Below are positions 11,611-23,136 of a DNA stretch of 64,000 nt, in pieces (the stretch's first letter is position 1; every line of letters begins with the position of its first letter). A program made the position numbers and the translations under genes. The stretch spans positions 182,134,015 to 182,198,014 of the forward strand of contig OY282558.1 of assembly GCA_958295665.1 (NCBI GenBank), given 5' to 3'. A model generated the notes under the pieces. It was not told where the DNA came from and did no database searches. It worked only from the letters and a program-made list of their open reading frames with translations. Source of the stretch: Tipula vernalis. Lineage: Eukaryota > Arthropoda > Insecta > Diptera > Tipulidae.

Positions 11611-13185
11611 ACTCCAAGCATACAGCAGTAGGTCTAGCCGCTGTTGGCGGCCAGATAGCTAGGCAGCCAGTGGGCAAAGCCTCACTAGTATGTAATTATA
11701 TGACTAGTGTAACTCGTTTGAATTCGTATAAGTTGTATTTATGTGTTTACTACAAAAGGTAAATTCGTTTTGTAAGCGTAAAATTTCCCATCATTACTTC
11801 CCATTAGTAAATGACATTCACAACTTGGCTCAGTGAAAAGTTAGTGACTTAACGCTATATATCTTCATTTGCGGGTCTATAATTCGGCGTCATGGCTATT
11901 TTGTCAGTCACGAGCTATTCCCAATAACACCTATTTACCTATGACTTAGCGCCCTAGCGGTGACTTAATTCGCCCTTTTAGAGATTTTCACTAAAATGTA
12001 TTCCTTTAGGATTTCAGTTTGATATTACCGAAACGATGTGCATTATTGCTTTAACGTGTCTGACATTTTTCATATTCTTTTGCAAGTATCTTTTAACAAA
12101 ATTTTTCTGAACTCGTCCAATGAATCCAAAACATAATGTTTTAAGACATTAATTATAAATTTGTGAAACTATTGATACTTGATATTTGTTATTACTCAAA
12201 ATTGCGAGAGAATAACAAAGAACAATCGCCCTCGTTGATCAGTCCCCACATCATGTTTTTGTGATATGCTACCGGATTAGTACGAAAAATGGCTGATTAC
12301 ATTCGAGAGAAGAATCGCGCGTTTTTTATCGACTTCTATATAATCACGAAGCCAACAACTGAATGCTCAAGCTCTGGATGTTGGTTACCACTGTAATATT
12401 TGATGATAGGAAATAACGAAAAACCACATAACGGAATCTTTCTAATCGCCCGAGTTTCGAGCCAGAATGATTTGTTATGATTTGATGGCTAAGATTTTGT
12501 TAACCAGGACTAGTAGTAAAGGTATCTTAATACGAAATTACTATGAAGTGCCTTTAAAATAACATCATGCCATTAGGGTTAGGGTAGAGTAAGTTTAGGG
12601 GAAAACGCTAGGAGATATAGAAAATGAAATATTATGAGACAAGGTGGTGGAATTCGGTGACAAAAGATAATCAACGTTAACTCTAATTTTGTACTTCTTT
12701 CGTTTTATTATTTTTTATTGTCAAGAATTATATCGGCCAATTCTCACATTGCTCACATAATATTGTAAAGTGAACACACGTTAAGATGTTTGTAAAATAT
12801 AAATGGTTGGTTTGGTGATCTATAGCAGACGCTTTGTTGGAAAAGAAGCTAAATCAGAAAAAATCGAATTAATTTACTTTATTTCGGTGCTGCTCGGCGT
12901 GGGCTCGGGAAGGCTTAATGTGTTTCAATTTATAAAAATTAGGCGACGGTTAACTCGGCGATGTTCAATAGGCAACGGAGTTGTGAGAAATAACATAGAT
13001 GAGAAAGATGTGATGGAAACGAAATGAAAAGATTTTTTCATTTCATTTTTTTGGCGGAATGAAAATTGACTTAAACGAACTCTTGCGCTACCATGCCGTT
13101 AGAACAACTCAGGCTACCTCAACGTTCAAATAGTCCTTGGTTCTCTATAATGTCTGATTTGGACTGGAAGTCTTGAATATGATTT
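11611..13185. other. Unassigned region
   Basis: AT-rich with no coding signal that I recognise. The open stretch 12803-13027 has no similarity that I can name. Confidence 0.3.
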
Positions 13186-13189
13186 TTTT

Positions 13190-13325
13190 TTTGGCCAAAT
13201 TCCAGAACTTTATCACAAAATCATTTTAGAATCCCATTTCCAATCCACATGTCAAATTTCATCAAAATTTGTTAAGAAACAGCGAAGTTATATCCTAAAT
13301 GGCAATATTTCAGAAATTCGGTTCA
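13190..13325. repeat. Isolated copy of the 108-bp repeat
   Basis: Carries the same consensus as the array at 15.0-15.9 kb: GGCCAAATTCCAGAACTTTA, ATCATTTTAGAATCCCATTT, CACATGTCAAATTTCATC and a second CAATATTTCAGAA start. It lies about 1.8 kb upstream of the main array. Confidence 0.75.
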
Positions 13326-13329
13326 AATA

Positions 13330-15035
13330 ACGTAAGCGATTAATCGAATAATCGGTCTAATACTGAACAATTAATCGTTCTTCGTTTTGTCAGGAAACCG
13401 AATAATTTTCCATATGCCCTAGTACCTGCTCGTATAAGTGTAATAGGCCGCGTTTTACTTAGTACCGATTTAACTATAAAGTCCATGAAATTTGTAAGTT
13501 CGATTAAATTAAACTTACGTGCTTACGGTATATGTAGGAGAATAGTTTGAGAGGTTCCCTATAAAGTCAATGACATTTCAATTGTTTTTGAACTAAATGT
13601 TATTTCCTAGAAATTTCAGTTAATTCAATTTTAATAAATTATTATAGGAGTTATTAGGAAATTGCCGTGGGATGATTTTTATTCAACAGCAGATGTTAAT
13701 TTACTATAGCGACGCAAGTGCCATGAGAGGCATTCAACATATTCGTAGCATACGTTGACATTTTACAGTAACGGAAATGAAATTTTTCAATATTTTTTTA
13801 CTCCCACAAATTGTTTATTCAAACAGTAAACTTGCTTGTTTTTGTATAAGTGTATGAGTGATTAATAGTAGATAACACTTATTAAAGGGCATTGATTAAA
13901 TTCGTTTGTAAAGATGGTAGAAATATTGATTAAATTTTCGGTTAAATGATAAGAGTTTACCGTGAATCTGGAGCAAAATCTTACTAACCAAATGGCTAAA
14001 ATTATTGAAAAAGAATGGCGACACTGATATCACCACCAGTGAAAAGATTATTTCAGCGGAGTCTCTTGTGCATTTACAATTTTTCATAAACATCCGCATC
14101 TGGTGCCCTACTTCTGGGTTCTTCTCAACTTAATCGTTTTTTACTATCACGGCTTAGCATTGGCATAGGATACAGATTAACAGGACAGATGAGGCTTATT
14201 TTGTGTGTGGTTATGGGCGGCAACCGTTAAAATTGTTCTGGAAAGTTATAGATTAGTAAAAAAAAGCCACATGCAATGGAATTCACGCCGTTGATTAATG
14301 ATTTTTCAGGATTTCGTCGGAAACTCCTTAACATGACGCTGAAACATTTCAATAAATTGTAACTACATTGCCCGAGGAGGCATACGTTGCAATATTTTTT
14401 GAAAATTGTGCTGTTGTACAGAATATATACATAAGTGTATTCCAAACAAAACATGGATATCCGTTGTAAACAACATTGTGTATCAATGTCAAAGACAAAT
14501 GCATTATGTTCCTTCTTCAATTCTAGTACGGAACACGTTGAGATAATATGTACATATTATTAGTGAAAGGCAAACATTTGCGTATCAGCTCATCATTTTT
14601 AAAAATATATATCCAACGTCGCCCTTTTTTTGAAAATCATAACTTCGATATTTTTATAGTACGTGACGACAAATTTTAATCAGCGTCGCTAATAGCTATT
14701 AACCAACTATGATGAATTTTGACATTTCCAACGAATAGAACGAAATGGGAAACAAACTTATTTTTAGACGATGTTCTGAGAAATGTCTCATTATGGCTTC
14801 TATAATATTGTCTATTTAGGTTTCTGTGAATCATGCAGCTGTTGAGGTTTCTTTAAGACAGCCTAAACATACTATTTCAATTGCTAAACGATCAAGATTA
14901 TCTCCGTAATAATATTTACGTACCATTAGAAACTTTTCTTGCCAATCCTTCGCCTCAGTATTGAAACTACTAATGATAGTGCAGAGTTTTGGAATTAGAA
15001 ATTTTTTTTTCAATCTTCATTCTCAATCTCGAATT
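13330..15035. other. Unassigned region
   Basis: Only short open stretches (for example 14227-14520 minus) without recognisable products. No repeat structure stands out by eye. Confidence 0.3.
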
Positions 15036-15039
15036 TCAT

Positions 15040-15930
15040 TATAATCGTTTAAGGAATATCAAAGTTCGATCATAATGGGCCATATTAGCATGTAAAATTC
15101 CATTAAAATCCGTTAAAAAACCATTTTTACCCTAACTGGCAATATTCCAAAATTTCATCTAAAAATAATTTTAGAATCCCAATACTAGTCTACCTATCGA
15201 ACTTCATCATAATAAGTTGAGAAACAGCCTAGTTCTATCATACTTGGCCATTCCAGATTTCTTCATAATCGGTTAAATAAATAGGGAAGTTCCATCATAC
15301 TTATCCATATTCCAGAACTTCATCCAAAAATCATTTTAGGTTAACATTTAAAATGAAAAAACGGAATTTCATTATAATTGGTTGAGAAATAGGCAAGTTC
15401 CATCATACTTGGTCTTATTCCAGAACATCTCCTAAAAAACATTTTAAAATCCCATTCCCCATGCACAAGCCGGATTTCATCTTAATTGGTTGAGAAATAC
15501 GCAAGTTCCATCATACTTCGTCAAATTCCAGAACTTCATCCAAAAACCATTTTAGAAACCAATTTCCAACGCACATGTCAAATTTCATTCAAATCGGATG
15601 AGAAATAGACAAGTTCCATCATACTTGGCCATATTCCAGAACTTCTTCCTAAAATCATTTTAAAATCCCATTTCCAATGCATAAGCCGAATTTCATCGTA
15701 ATTGGTAGAGAAATAGGCAAGCTCAATCATACTTGGCCATATTCCAGAACTTCTTCTAACAAACATTTTAAAATCACACATCTAATGCACAAGCCGAAAT
15801 TCATCATAATTGGATGAGAAATAGCCAAGTGTCATCATACTTGCCTATATTCCAGAACTTTATCCAAAAATCATTTTAGAATCCCATTTCCAACTCACAT
15901 GTCAAATTTCATCATAATCGGCTCACTATA
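15040..15930. repeat. Tandem array of 108-bp repeats
   Basis: The anchor TCCAGAAC recurs at 15311, 15419, 15527, 15635, 15743 and 15851, exactly 108 bp apart each time. Earlier, more diverged units begin near 15146 and 15252, with a shortened unit before 15311. Each unit contains ATTTTAGAATCCCATTTCC-like, AATTTCATCATAAT-like and GAGAAATAGCAAG-like blocks. Because 108 is a multiple of 3, the minus strand is open over two units (15578-15781), giving a 36-residue repeat with RSSGIWPSM twice. There is no other sign of coding. Confidence 0.85.
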
Positions 15931-16030
15931 TCTAAGTCCAACTCCAACTCAACTCCAACTCAACCTCAACTCAACCCGCAAATTGACCCCTAACTTAACC
16001 TTCAACTCAACCCTAAACTCAATGCCCAAC
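15931..16030. repeat. CAACTC-type simple repeat
   Basis: Imperfect repetition of CAACTC/CAACCC over about 100 bp, directly abutting the 108-bp array. Confidence 0.8.
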
Positions 16031-16424
16031 TCAATATTCAAACCAGCATACATAACAAATTGGTAAATATGGTATTTCTATAACCAGGTGCTTTGGGTCA
16101 ATTTGTATGGGAGATACCCGACCCTCTTTACGTACAGGTTCCAAAAGCTTTTCAAATCTCGGCCTTGACCATAGAAACAGATTGGCGAAAAAAATATTTA
16201 AATCCGACAAGTCGCTCTCGAGATACCATCGGTACACGCATCCAGACATCCAGATATTCAGACGTCCAGAGATACAGAAGGACATTTTTTTCTGCTTTTT
16301 TAGACTCAAGGACTTTCAAAACGACTTTCAAAGTAAAATGGTTTTGGACCCACCAAATTTTTGATCATTTTTGACAGGATTTCAATACTTTGGCATTTTT
16401 AGAGCGAAGTAAATTATTTAAGAA

Positions 16425-16500
16425 TCCCATTTAAATTGCAAATATCGAATTTCGTCTTAATCGGTTGAGTAATAGCCAAGTTCCATTCTAATTCTAACAA
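16425..16500. repeat. Partial 108-bp repeat unit
   Basis: AAGAATCCCATTTAAATTGC followed by CGAATTTCGTCTTAATCGG and a GCCAAGTTCCATTCTA tail: most of one unit, ended by a LINE fragment. Confidence 0.6.
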
Positions 16501-16501
16501 G

Positions 16502-16777
16502 TAGATGTGGTTTACACTGACTTTTCAAAAGCTTTCCATTCTTATCTATAAGATAGAGTTACTAAATTGTGAGTTCATCCCTATTAAATGGTTGCAATCT
16601 TATCTTTCTGCCCGGTCACAACACGTTAAGATTAATGATTCTACTTCTCATTTATTTCGTTTAACTTCTGGAGTACCGCAAGCTAGTCACATTGGTCCAC
16701 TTCTGTTCTCATTATTTATTATGATGTTGTGGAGCGTTTTGCATTTGCACATTGCCTTCTTTACGCAGATGGTATGA
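16502..16777 (+). pseudogene. Jockey-type LINE reverse transcriptase fragment
   Basis: Starts in one frame as VDVVYTDFSKAFHSYL, then after a frameshift reads IKWLQSYLSARSQHVKIND and LTSGVPQASHIGPLLFSLFI. These are the AFD palm block and the SGVPQGSxLGPLLF block of a Jockey-like reverse transcriptase. It is flanked on both sides by 108-bp repeats. No FADD box remains. Confidence 0.8.
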
Positions 16778-16844
16778 AAATCCGCTCACACAAAGTGATT
16801 TATAAAAGTGATTTTATAAAAAAATTCCATGTAGAACTTGAAAT

Positions 16845-17235
16845 CCCAATTCCTATTTAGTCGTACAAGAAATAGCCAAGTTCTATCCTACATTCCAGAA
16901 GTTTATCTAAAAATCATTTTACGATCGGATTTCCATTGTAATTGATGAATTTCATCATAATCAATTAAGAAATAGCCAAGTTTCACCCCCACTTGCCCAT
17001 ATTCCAGAACTTTACCTAAAAATCAAATTAAGGTTCCCATTTCCATTATATCTGACGAATTTCGTCATAATTGGTTGAGAAATGGCCAACATTCATTTAA
17101 CATGGCCAAATTTCAGAATTTCATCGAAAATCATTTTTAACCCCATTTCCGTTGTAAGTGACGTTGAAATTATTGTAGGATTCCATCTTCAATGCATATA
17201 TCGAATTTCATAATAATCAGTTAAGAAATAGTATC
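16845..17235. repeat. Second segment of the 108-bp repeat array
   Basis: Anchors TCCAGAAG at 16894, TCCAGAAC at 17003 and TTTCAGAA near 17111 give spacings of about 109-110 bp. The units are more diverged than in the main array. Confidence 0.7.
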
Positions 17236-17413
17236 CCCGAAATTCGCCCCCTGGCGTCATTCTTAACGTATTCTTACCAATTTTTCAACAAATTATGTAC
17301 ATACATAGATCAAAATTTAAAATAATATTCTCGTTCATGAGAATGAAAATAATTTTTTTTATTTTATTGTTCACCATTGGAAAAATATTTTTTCTATATA
17401 TCGCTCCAAATGA

Positions 17414-18250
17414 ATGGATAGAAAAAGAAAATTTTTTTTTTACTCTTTTCTTTATGCTCTTTTCTTTTGTATATGCCGAGTCAAGTTGCGTGAGATTGTT
17501 GAAATGGTAAACATATCATATGAACGTGTGTTCAACATTTTGCATGAACATTTGCATATGAAAAAGCTATCGGCAAGATGGGTGCCGCGTTTGCTTAGTG
17601 TCGAACAAAAACGAGTTCGACAGACCACTTCACAGCGGTGTTTGGGCATGATAAAGCGTAATCCTGTTGATTTTTGGCGTCGATTAATTACTGTTGATGA
17701 AACGTGGGTCCACCACTACACACCTGAAACCAAAGCTGGTGGAAGTGGTCCGAAGAAGGCAAAGGCAGTGAAATCGGCTGGCAAGGTTATGGCCACTATA
17801 TTTTGGGATGCACACGGAATATTGCTCATCGATTATCTTGAAAAAGGATCCACAATCACAGGAAAGTATTATCGTGCATTATTGGATCAATTGGTTGATG
17901 CAATCAAGGAAAAACGACCACATTTAAAGAAGAAAAAAGTGCTCTTTCTTCAAGACAACGCACCGGTTCACACAGCATTAGATACGATGCTAAAATTACG
18001 TGAAATACACTTCGAATTGGTTGATCATCCACCTTATAGTCCAGATTTAGCTCTTAGTGACTTTTTCCTGTTTCCAAACTTGAAAAAATGGCTCGCAGGA
18101 CAAACATTCATCTCAAACGAAGAAGTGATTATCGAAACTAACGCGTATTTTGAGGGGTTCCCGAAATCGTATTATTCAGATGGTATAAAAAAGTTGGAAT
18201 ATCGTCTTACTAAGTGTGTCGAATTAAATGGAGACTATGTTGAGAAATAA
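17414..18250 (+). pseudogene. mariner (DD34D) transposase, 5'-truncated
   Basis: Cut-and-paste transposase of the Tc1/mariner superfamily. The open frame is 278 codons, but transposase similarity starts only at about 17478 (VKLREIVEMVNISYERVFN, end of the second helix-turn-helix). The roughly 20 codons before it are low-complexity and probably not native. Visible blocks are the linker WVPRLLSVEQKR, first Asp in TVDETWVHHY, second Asp in FLQDNAPVHTA and third Asp in YSPDLALSDFFLF. Exactly 34 residues separate the last two, so the DD34D triad is present. The frame has no internal stop after 17478 and ends with TAA. The DNA-binding N-terminus and the 5' inverted repeat are missing, so it is unlikely to be active. 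Confidence 0.9.
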
Positions 18251-18254
18251 ATGG

Positions 18255-19680
18255 TTTTTGGCCAAAAAAAATTTTGTTTTCCTACTTAGGTAGCTTCATT
18301 TTCAATCCGCCCTCGTATTGAGGGTACTTATAAAATATTAAAAAGTCGTTTATACATTTTTAAACCAAAATCAATGATCCTTTATATTTCTTAAGAAGTA
18401 TTAAGTTATGCTACCAAAGAAGACGCTATACCATATATAGTATATAATATATGTATACGACTGGATTATTTGTGATTACATATTTTAAACCTAAAATGGT
18501 ACGTGTGCTAATGTTTGCTAAATTAATTTAGTCAATTAGTTGAAGAGCATTTTCTGTTTATTCAAGGTAAACAAATGTCTCACTTTTCTTTGTAATTTCA
18601 GAATATTGAAATTGTACTTATTGAAGGAAAATAAAATTCTGTTGGACCCTTTACACTTTCGTGGATAAAAAAAAATTATTGGTGGATCCGCTGGAACAGG
18701 CGCTAATTTTTCATATAGAGTTTAAAAATTTGCAACACCATGAAACTTTAAAAGAGTCAACATTAAAATTAAACGACGTTTTACCGGGACTGGGATTTCC
18801 TTGTATAATTTCTGCTGCATTTCATTAGAAAATTGCACTGCATATCTTAAATTATACGCATATTATACATATTTAAATGATACGTAGAAGCATGTCTATT
18901 TAACTGCACATGCCGTTATAACCGCAAAAGTCTTAACAATATTTGGTGCACATTGGCCAAACGATGTTTTAAATTCCAACTAAAACTATCCGCGACTAAT
19001 CTTTATGCCTCAATTCCACTGTGAATCAAAGTTTATCTGTAAAAATAACTTGAGATAAAAATATAAAATCGGTGGTTGTGTGAACGAGACACACAACGGA
19101 GTCAAGTCAAGATTTTACTTACAAAAAATGTGCATCTGTGTTAGTGCACTGAGGCCGAAATTAAAAAAACGTATCAAATCGAGAACATTTTATGGCAGTC
19201 CAACTAATACATGTACATACATAAATATTGTGTACCGATGAAAAATGTTTCTCGCACACGCTGATAATTTTAATTATTTGGCATTTTTATGGGAAAGATT
19301 TTTTTTAATTTTGTATTTTATGACCTAAATAATTTGAATTAAATAATTCTGATATAAGTATTAATAATAATTAAATTTTTAGATTATTTTGAATCGTAAA
19401 AATACTCGAATTAACACTAATTCATAATTTTTTTTAATAATTCTTGGTTATGTTTTTGTTTGTTGTCAAGATGTATCACAACAAAATACTTTGTCTTAGT
19501 CTCTCTGATGGATTTTTGTTTTTTGTCTTCTTCCAACTTCAGGTCAGCTCAGTCAATTTTTCACAGTGGAATTGGGGCTTTATGCCACAACAATTTTGTC
19601 AAAACGTCGAAATGTTTTGTAAACATAACAAAATGAATAAAAATTGCACAGCCGTCAGCTATAAAATAAAATACAATAAA
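18255..19680. other. Unassigned AT-rich DNA
   Basis: Contains the 3' flank of the mariner copy. No further coding or repeat signal recognised. Confidence 0.3.
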
Positions 19681-20640
19681 TAGTAATTCTCGTCATATTT
19701 CAACTAAATTAATGTTATTTATAGGTACACTATGTACGCTCATTTTGACGAAGTTAAATGCTAGAGGCATCAATGTGAGCTGGGCAATCCATTAGAGTGA
19801 AACAATAAATTCAGAAATTTATAAAAGGATCATGAATATTTCGAATCCAACAACAAATAGTAATTCTCGCCTTATTTTAACTAAATTAATACTATTTGTG
19901 TGTACAATAAATACGCTCATTTTGGCAAATTAAAATCCTAGAAAAATCCCTTTGAGCTTGGTAATCTTACAAATAGTAACTCTCGTCATATTTTCATTAA
20001 ATTAATTCTATTTGTAGGTACAGTAATTACGCTTATTGTGGAAAACTAACATCCCAAAGACATCTCTGTGAGCTGGACATTCTTTATCACAGTGAAACAA
20101 TAAATTCAGTAATTTATAAAAGGATCATGAATATTTCGCATCCAATAACAACCAGTAATTCTCGTCATATTTTAACCAAACTAATAATGTTTGTAGGAAA
20201 ACTAAGTAGGCTCATTTTGGCAAACTGACATCCCAGAGAAACATCTGTGCATCATAATTTAAATAAATTAATCATTTTGACAAAATAACATCCCAGAGAC
20301 GTCTCTATGAGCTGGACAATCTTCATTACAGTGAAACATCAAATTCAGAAAATTAGAAATGGATCATTTCGTAAACAATAACAAATACATAGTAATTCTC
20401 GTCGTATTTTAACAAAATTAATACCATTTGTAGGTACACTAAGTAAGCTCATCTTGGCAAACTAACAGCCTAGAGACCTCTCTGTGAGGTGGGCAATCGC
20501 TATGAAAGTGAAACACTAAATTCAGAAATGTTCCAAAGGCCAATGAATATTTTTATTACAATAATACATAGTAATTCGCGTCATATTTTACTATAAATAT
20601 TATAAATATAAAACGTAGATTTTTCTAGCCGACTACAATA
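19681..20640. repeat. Satellite-like tandem repeat, monomer about 177-179 bp
   Basis: The block TAGTAATTCTCGTCATATTT marks unit starts at 19681, 19858, 19975, 20153, 20390 and 20569. Spacings are 177, 117, 178, 237 and 179 bp. The short and long units differ from the base period by about 60 bp, as if one sub-block was lost or doubled. Shared blocks inside units include GAGCTGG, ACAGTGAAACA and AAATTCAGAAA. The array ends about 250 bp before a gypsy LTR. Confidence 0.85.
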
Positions 20641-20694
20641 AATTTATATTGAGGTCTTTTCTCGCTAAAATTTGCGCTTGGTTCCTATGCAGTA

Positions 20695-20880
20695 CTACTT
20701 TAGCAATTTTTCGAAAATTGGGACATACGCCAGATTCAAAATTTTGTTTAATAAGTTAAACAAAAATTCTTCAAATACTTCAACCAAATTACGAATATTG
20801 TCTGGCTCACCAACTTTACTACTACTTAAAACGCAAATAAAGTTCTTTACTTCTAAGGGATTAGTGGAGGACAAAAACAT
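20695..20880 (-). CDS. Unrecognised ORF interrupted by gypsy-1
   Basis: Minus-strand open stretch of about 61 codons (Leu- and Glu-rich, SSSKVGEPDNIRNLVEVF) ending at TAG. Its upstream side meets the gypsy-1 insertion site. If the element and one CATT copy are ignored, the frame stays open for several more codons into 25928-25950 before a stop. It may be the remnant of an older coding sequence. I do not recognise the family, and chance is possible. Confidence 0.25.
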   Translation of the reverse strand: MFLSSTNPLEVKNFICVLSSSKVGEPDNIRNLVEVFEEFLFNLLNKILNLAYVPIFEKLLK

Positions 20881-20889
20881 TGGATCATT

Positions 20890-21208
20890 TGTAACGAATT
20901 TAGTTTTTATTCATTTTTATTTGTTTTGTTTATTTAATCATCGGTGCTACATCTGTTATAAAGTAATGGAACTAAAATGTATATATATTTTTTTTTGTAT
21001 GTATGAGTGGTAACACTCTTTTTGAGTTAGTTGCAGATGCTCGCCGCGAGTAGAGTATTACTTTTTTTGAGAAGAAGAAGAAGGAATGGAATGTAAAAGT
21101 CGCGAGAGAATAAAAAAGTCGTCGAGAGAATAAAAAAGAGGGATTTATAAAAGTGGTCCGACATAATCGTGTTTTATTTAAAGCATCGTTTCAAATTAAT
21201 CGCTTACA
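20890..21208 (+). repeat. gypsy-1 5' LTR
   Basis: 319 bp. Contains a TATAAAA box (near 21146) and AATAAA-like signals. A tract of about 20 bp (GTCG..GAGAGAATAAAAAA) is present twice here and once in the 3' LTR, which explains most of the length difference. Confidence 0.93.
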
Positions 21209-21210
21209 AA

Positions 21211-21224
21211 TCAGAAGTGGGATT
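21211..21224 (+). promoter_or_regulatory. gypsy-1 primer binding site, tRNA-Leu type
   Basis: TCAGAAGTGGGATT begins 3 bp after the LTR. It matches the complement of the 3' part of tRNA-Leu acceptor and T-arm sequences (recalled from general knowledge). It does not start with the usual TGG, so priming would be from an internal position of the tRNA end. Confidence 0.6.
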
Positions 21225-21364
21225 GTGGACATCATCGCCTAATAGTTAATTAAAAAGTTATCGTCGAGAAATAATTATTTAAAAATAAAAAATACTCTAA
21301 AAGTTTTCACCACTAATTTTGGCCACGTGTAAACAATTTATGAAATTTATCAAAAATATATTAT

Positions 21365-22081
21365 ATGCAGAAAAGATAATCTTCGAACAAAGCTAAAAGG
21401 GATCATCAGTATATACCAAATTTCCAACATAACCTAAATCTTCGGTATTTTCCGGATTTTAACAATCAAAATATTTACGATACTTCAACACCGCAGCACC
21501 ATCCAGTTAACATAAATAATGGGGATGTTCCTTATTGTGTGCCAACTTTATCGAACAATATGGATCACCAACAAATGAATCGTGTGGGTAATGATCAGCA
21601 ACATAGTCGAGCTCATTCAATTGGAGTCGATGCAGCGAACAATAATAATAATATCTTCAGTTTTCCATCGCGCGATTTTTCGGAAATGTTAACAGACTTT
21701 AATCCGTCGGATTCGGAGTGTATTACTGCTCGTAAATGGATTAATATAATAGAAAATCTTAGAGATTTTTATAAATTAAATGATTTAATTATTTTATTTG
21801 CTGCTATACGTAAGCTAAAGGGTGTCGCTAATTTATGGTACCAATCTGTATCTAATAATATCCGTGATTGGGGACAATTTATATGTGATTTTATTAGTGA
21901 ATTTGACAGAAGTCGTGATATAGCCGATGTGCATTTTGCATTAGCAAATCGAAAGAAAAAGATATCAGAAACTTTTACAGAGTACATGTATAACGTTAGG
22001 AAAATTGCCAGTGAAATTGATCTTGACGATCAAACTATTATTAAGTATGTAATCTCAGGACTAAAAATAGATGTTAAATAG
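21365..22081 (+). pseudogene. gypsy-1 gag (capsid) remnant
   Basis: An ATG at 21365 is in frame with the capsid region, but its fifth codon is TAA. After that the frame is open to 22081. The stretch 21720-22075 (CITARKWINIIENLRDFY and KLKGVANLWYQSV, then a DFISEF block) is the Ty3/gypsy capsid domain. The frame is lost at 22081. In other frames 22170-22290 encode two degraded CCHC-like knuckles (one reads YCSSCKREGHYEL, with its last Cys changed). Confidence 0.8.
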
Positions 22082-22338
22082 ATTAAAAACTTATGAAAAT
22101 ATATTAGGCAACAAAAAACTAAGTAAAGAATATCCGAATAAAGAAAATTTTAAAAATAATCGGGCTCGTCAATGTTATATAATGTAGTTCTGAAAATCAT
22201 ATTGCTCGTGACTGTAGAAAAAAAATAATATATTGTTCATCGTGCAAACGTGAAGGTCATTATGAACTTTCATATCCTTTTAAGCGAAATACGGATAAAT
22301 ATACAAAAGAACCGCAAAAATAACAGAAGCCACCGAAT

Positions 22339-22731
22339 ATGATAAGAATGGTGTCATGTGAAAATGAGTATATTAAGAAAGTGGTAATAGACGGTCATGA
22401 GGTTCGTGCTTTTATTGACTTAGGGTCTTATTGTGTTACCATGATAGAGTCTTTATGTAAATCTTTGAATTTAAAATATAAGAATCATTTCCAACATTTA
22501 AGAGGATTTGGGAAAGGACATTCCACTACAATTGGTATTGTTCAAGTGAAACTTGAAATAGATTCAGTTGAAATTATTGTTGATATATTGATAGTGCTTA
22601 ATAGTGATCAACAAGAGGAATTAATGATTGGACGTAGTGCGTTGGATCAGGATGGCATCCTCGTTGTAAAAGGAAATAATATTTTGAAAATTTTTAAGAC
22701 TGACACTAATGGAAAATTGAGTACATATTAA
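22339..22731 (+). pseudogene. gypsy-1 aspartic protease remnant
   Basis: About 130 codons. The active-site region reads AFIDLGSYCVTM, where retroviral-type proteases have D-T/S-G. The Thr/Ser is replaced by Leu, which should abolish activity. Downstream ELMIGRSALDQDGI matches the second conserved region of gypsy proteases. It ends at a TAA before the linker to reverse transcriptase. Confidence 0.75.
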
Positions 22732-22800
22732 CAATGTAAATGGTAAATTGAGTGTAGTGTTAGCAGTGAAAATAGTTCCTTCGTTGAAAATGAAAAAGAA

Positions 22801-23136
22801 GTGTTAAATATTAATGTCGACTTTAATGATTTTAATGAGAATTTTGGATTTACTGACAAATTTGTAAATAGTTTAGATAAATTAGATTTTTGTGGGAAAA
22901 GAAAACAAAAATTACAACAAGTTCTAATGATTACGGAGATTAATTTCGAAAATATTAATGTTGAATTAATGGAGAAATGTATTAATCAAAATATCGACGA
23001 AAATATTAGAAATCAATTTGTTGATTTAATAGCAGAATTTAGAGATTGTTTTGCTTTAAATATGAACGAAATCGGGAAAACTAACAAGGTATCAATTAAA
23101 ATCAGATTAAATGATTTTGAACCTGAGAAAATGTAA
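22801..23136 (+). pseudogene. gypsy-1 protease-RT linker remnant
   Basis: Open for 111 codons. The C-terminal part FRDCFALNMNEIGKTNKVSI is the linker found just before gypsy reverse transcriptases. It ends at a stop where the next expected block (conserved Arg-Pro-Tyr-Arg region) is missing, suggesting a small deletion plus frameshift. Confidence 0.7.

Noticed and set aside
12570..12600. TTAGGG-like pair suggesting telomeric repeat
   Set aside because: Only two units, and the sequence decays at once. TTAGGG is not the common insect telomere repeat.
14227..14520. 97-codon minus-strand ORF
   Set aside because: No recognisable motif, AT-driven composition and no splice or promoter context.
15578..15781. 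36-residue repeat protein on the minus strand
   Set aside because: It is open over two monomers only. Other units have stops, and the same repeat occurs dispersed and inverted. Kept only as a property of the repeat.
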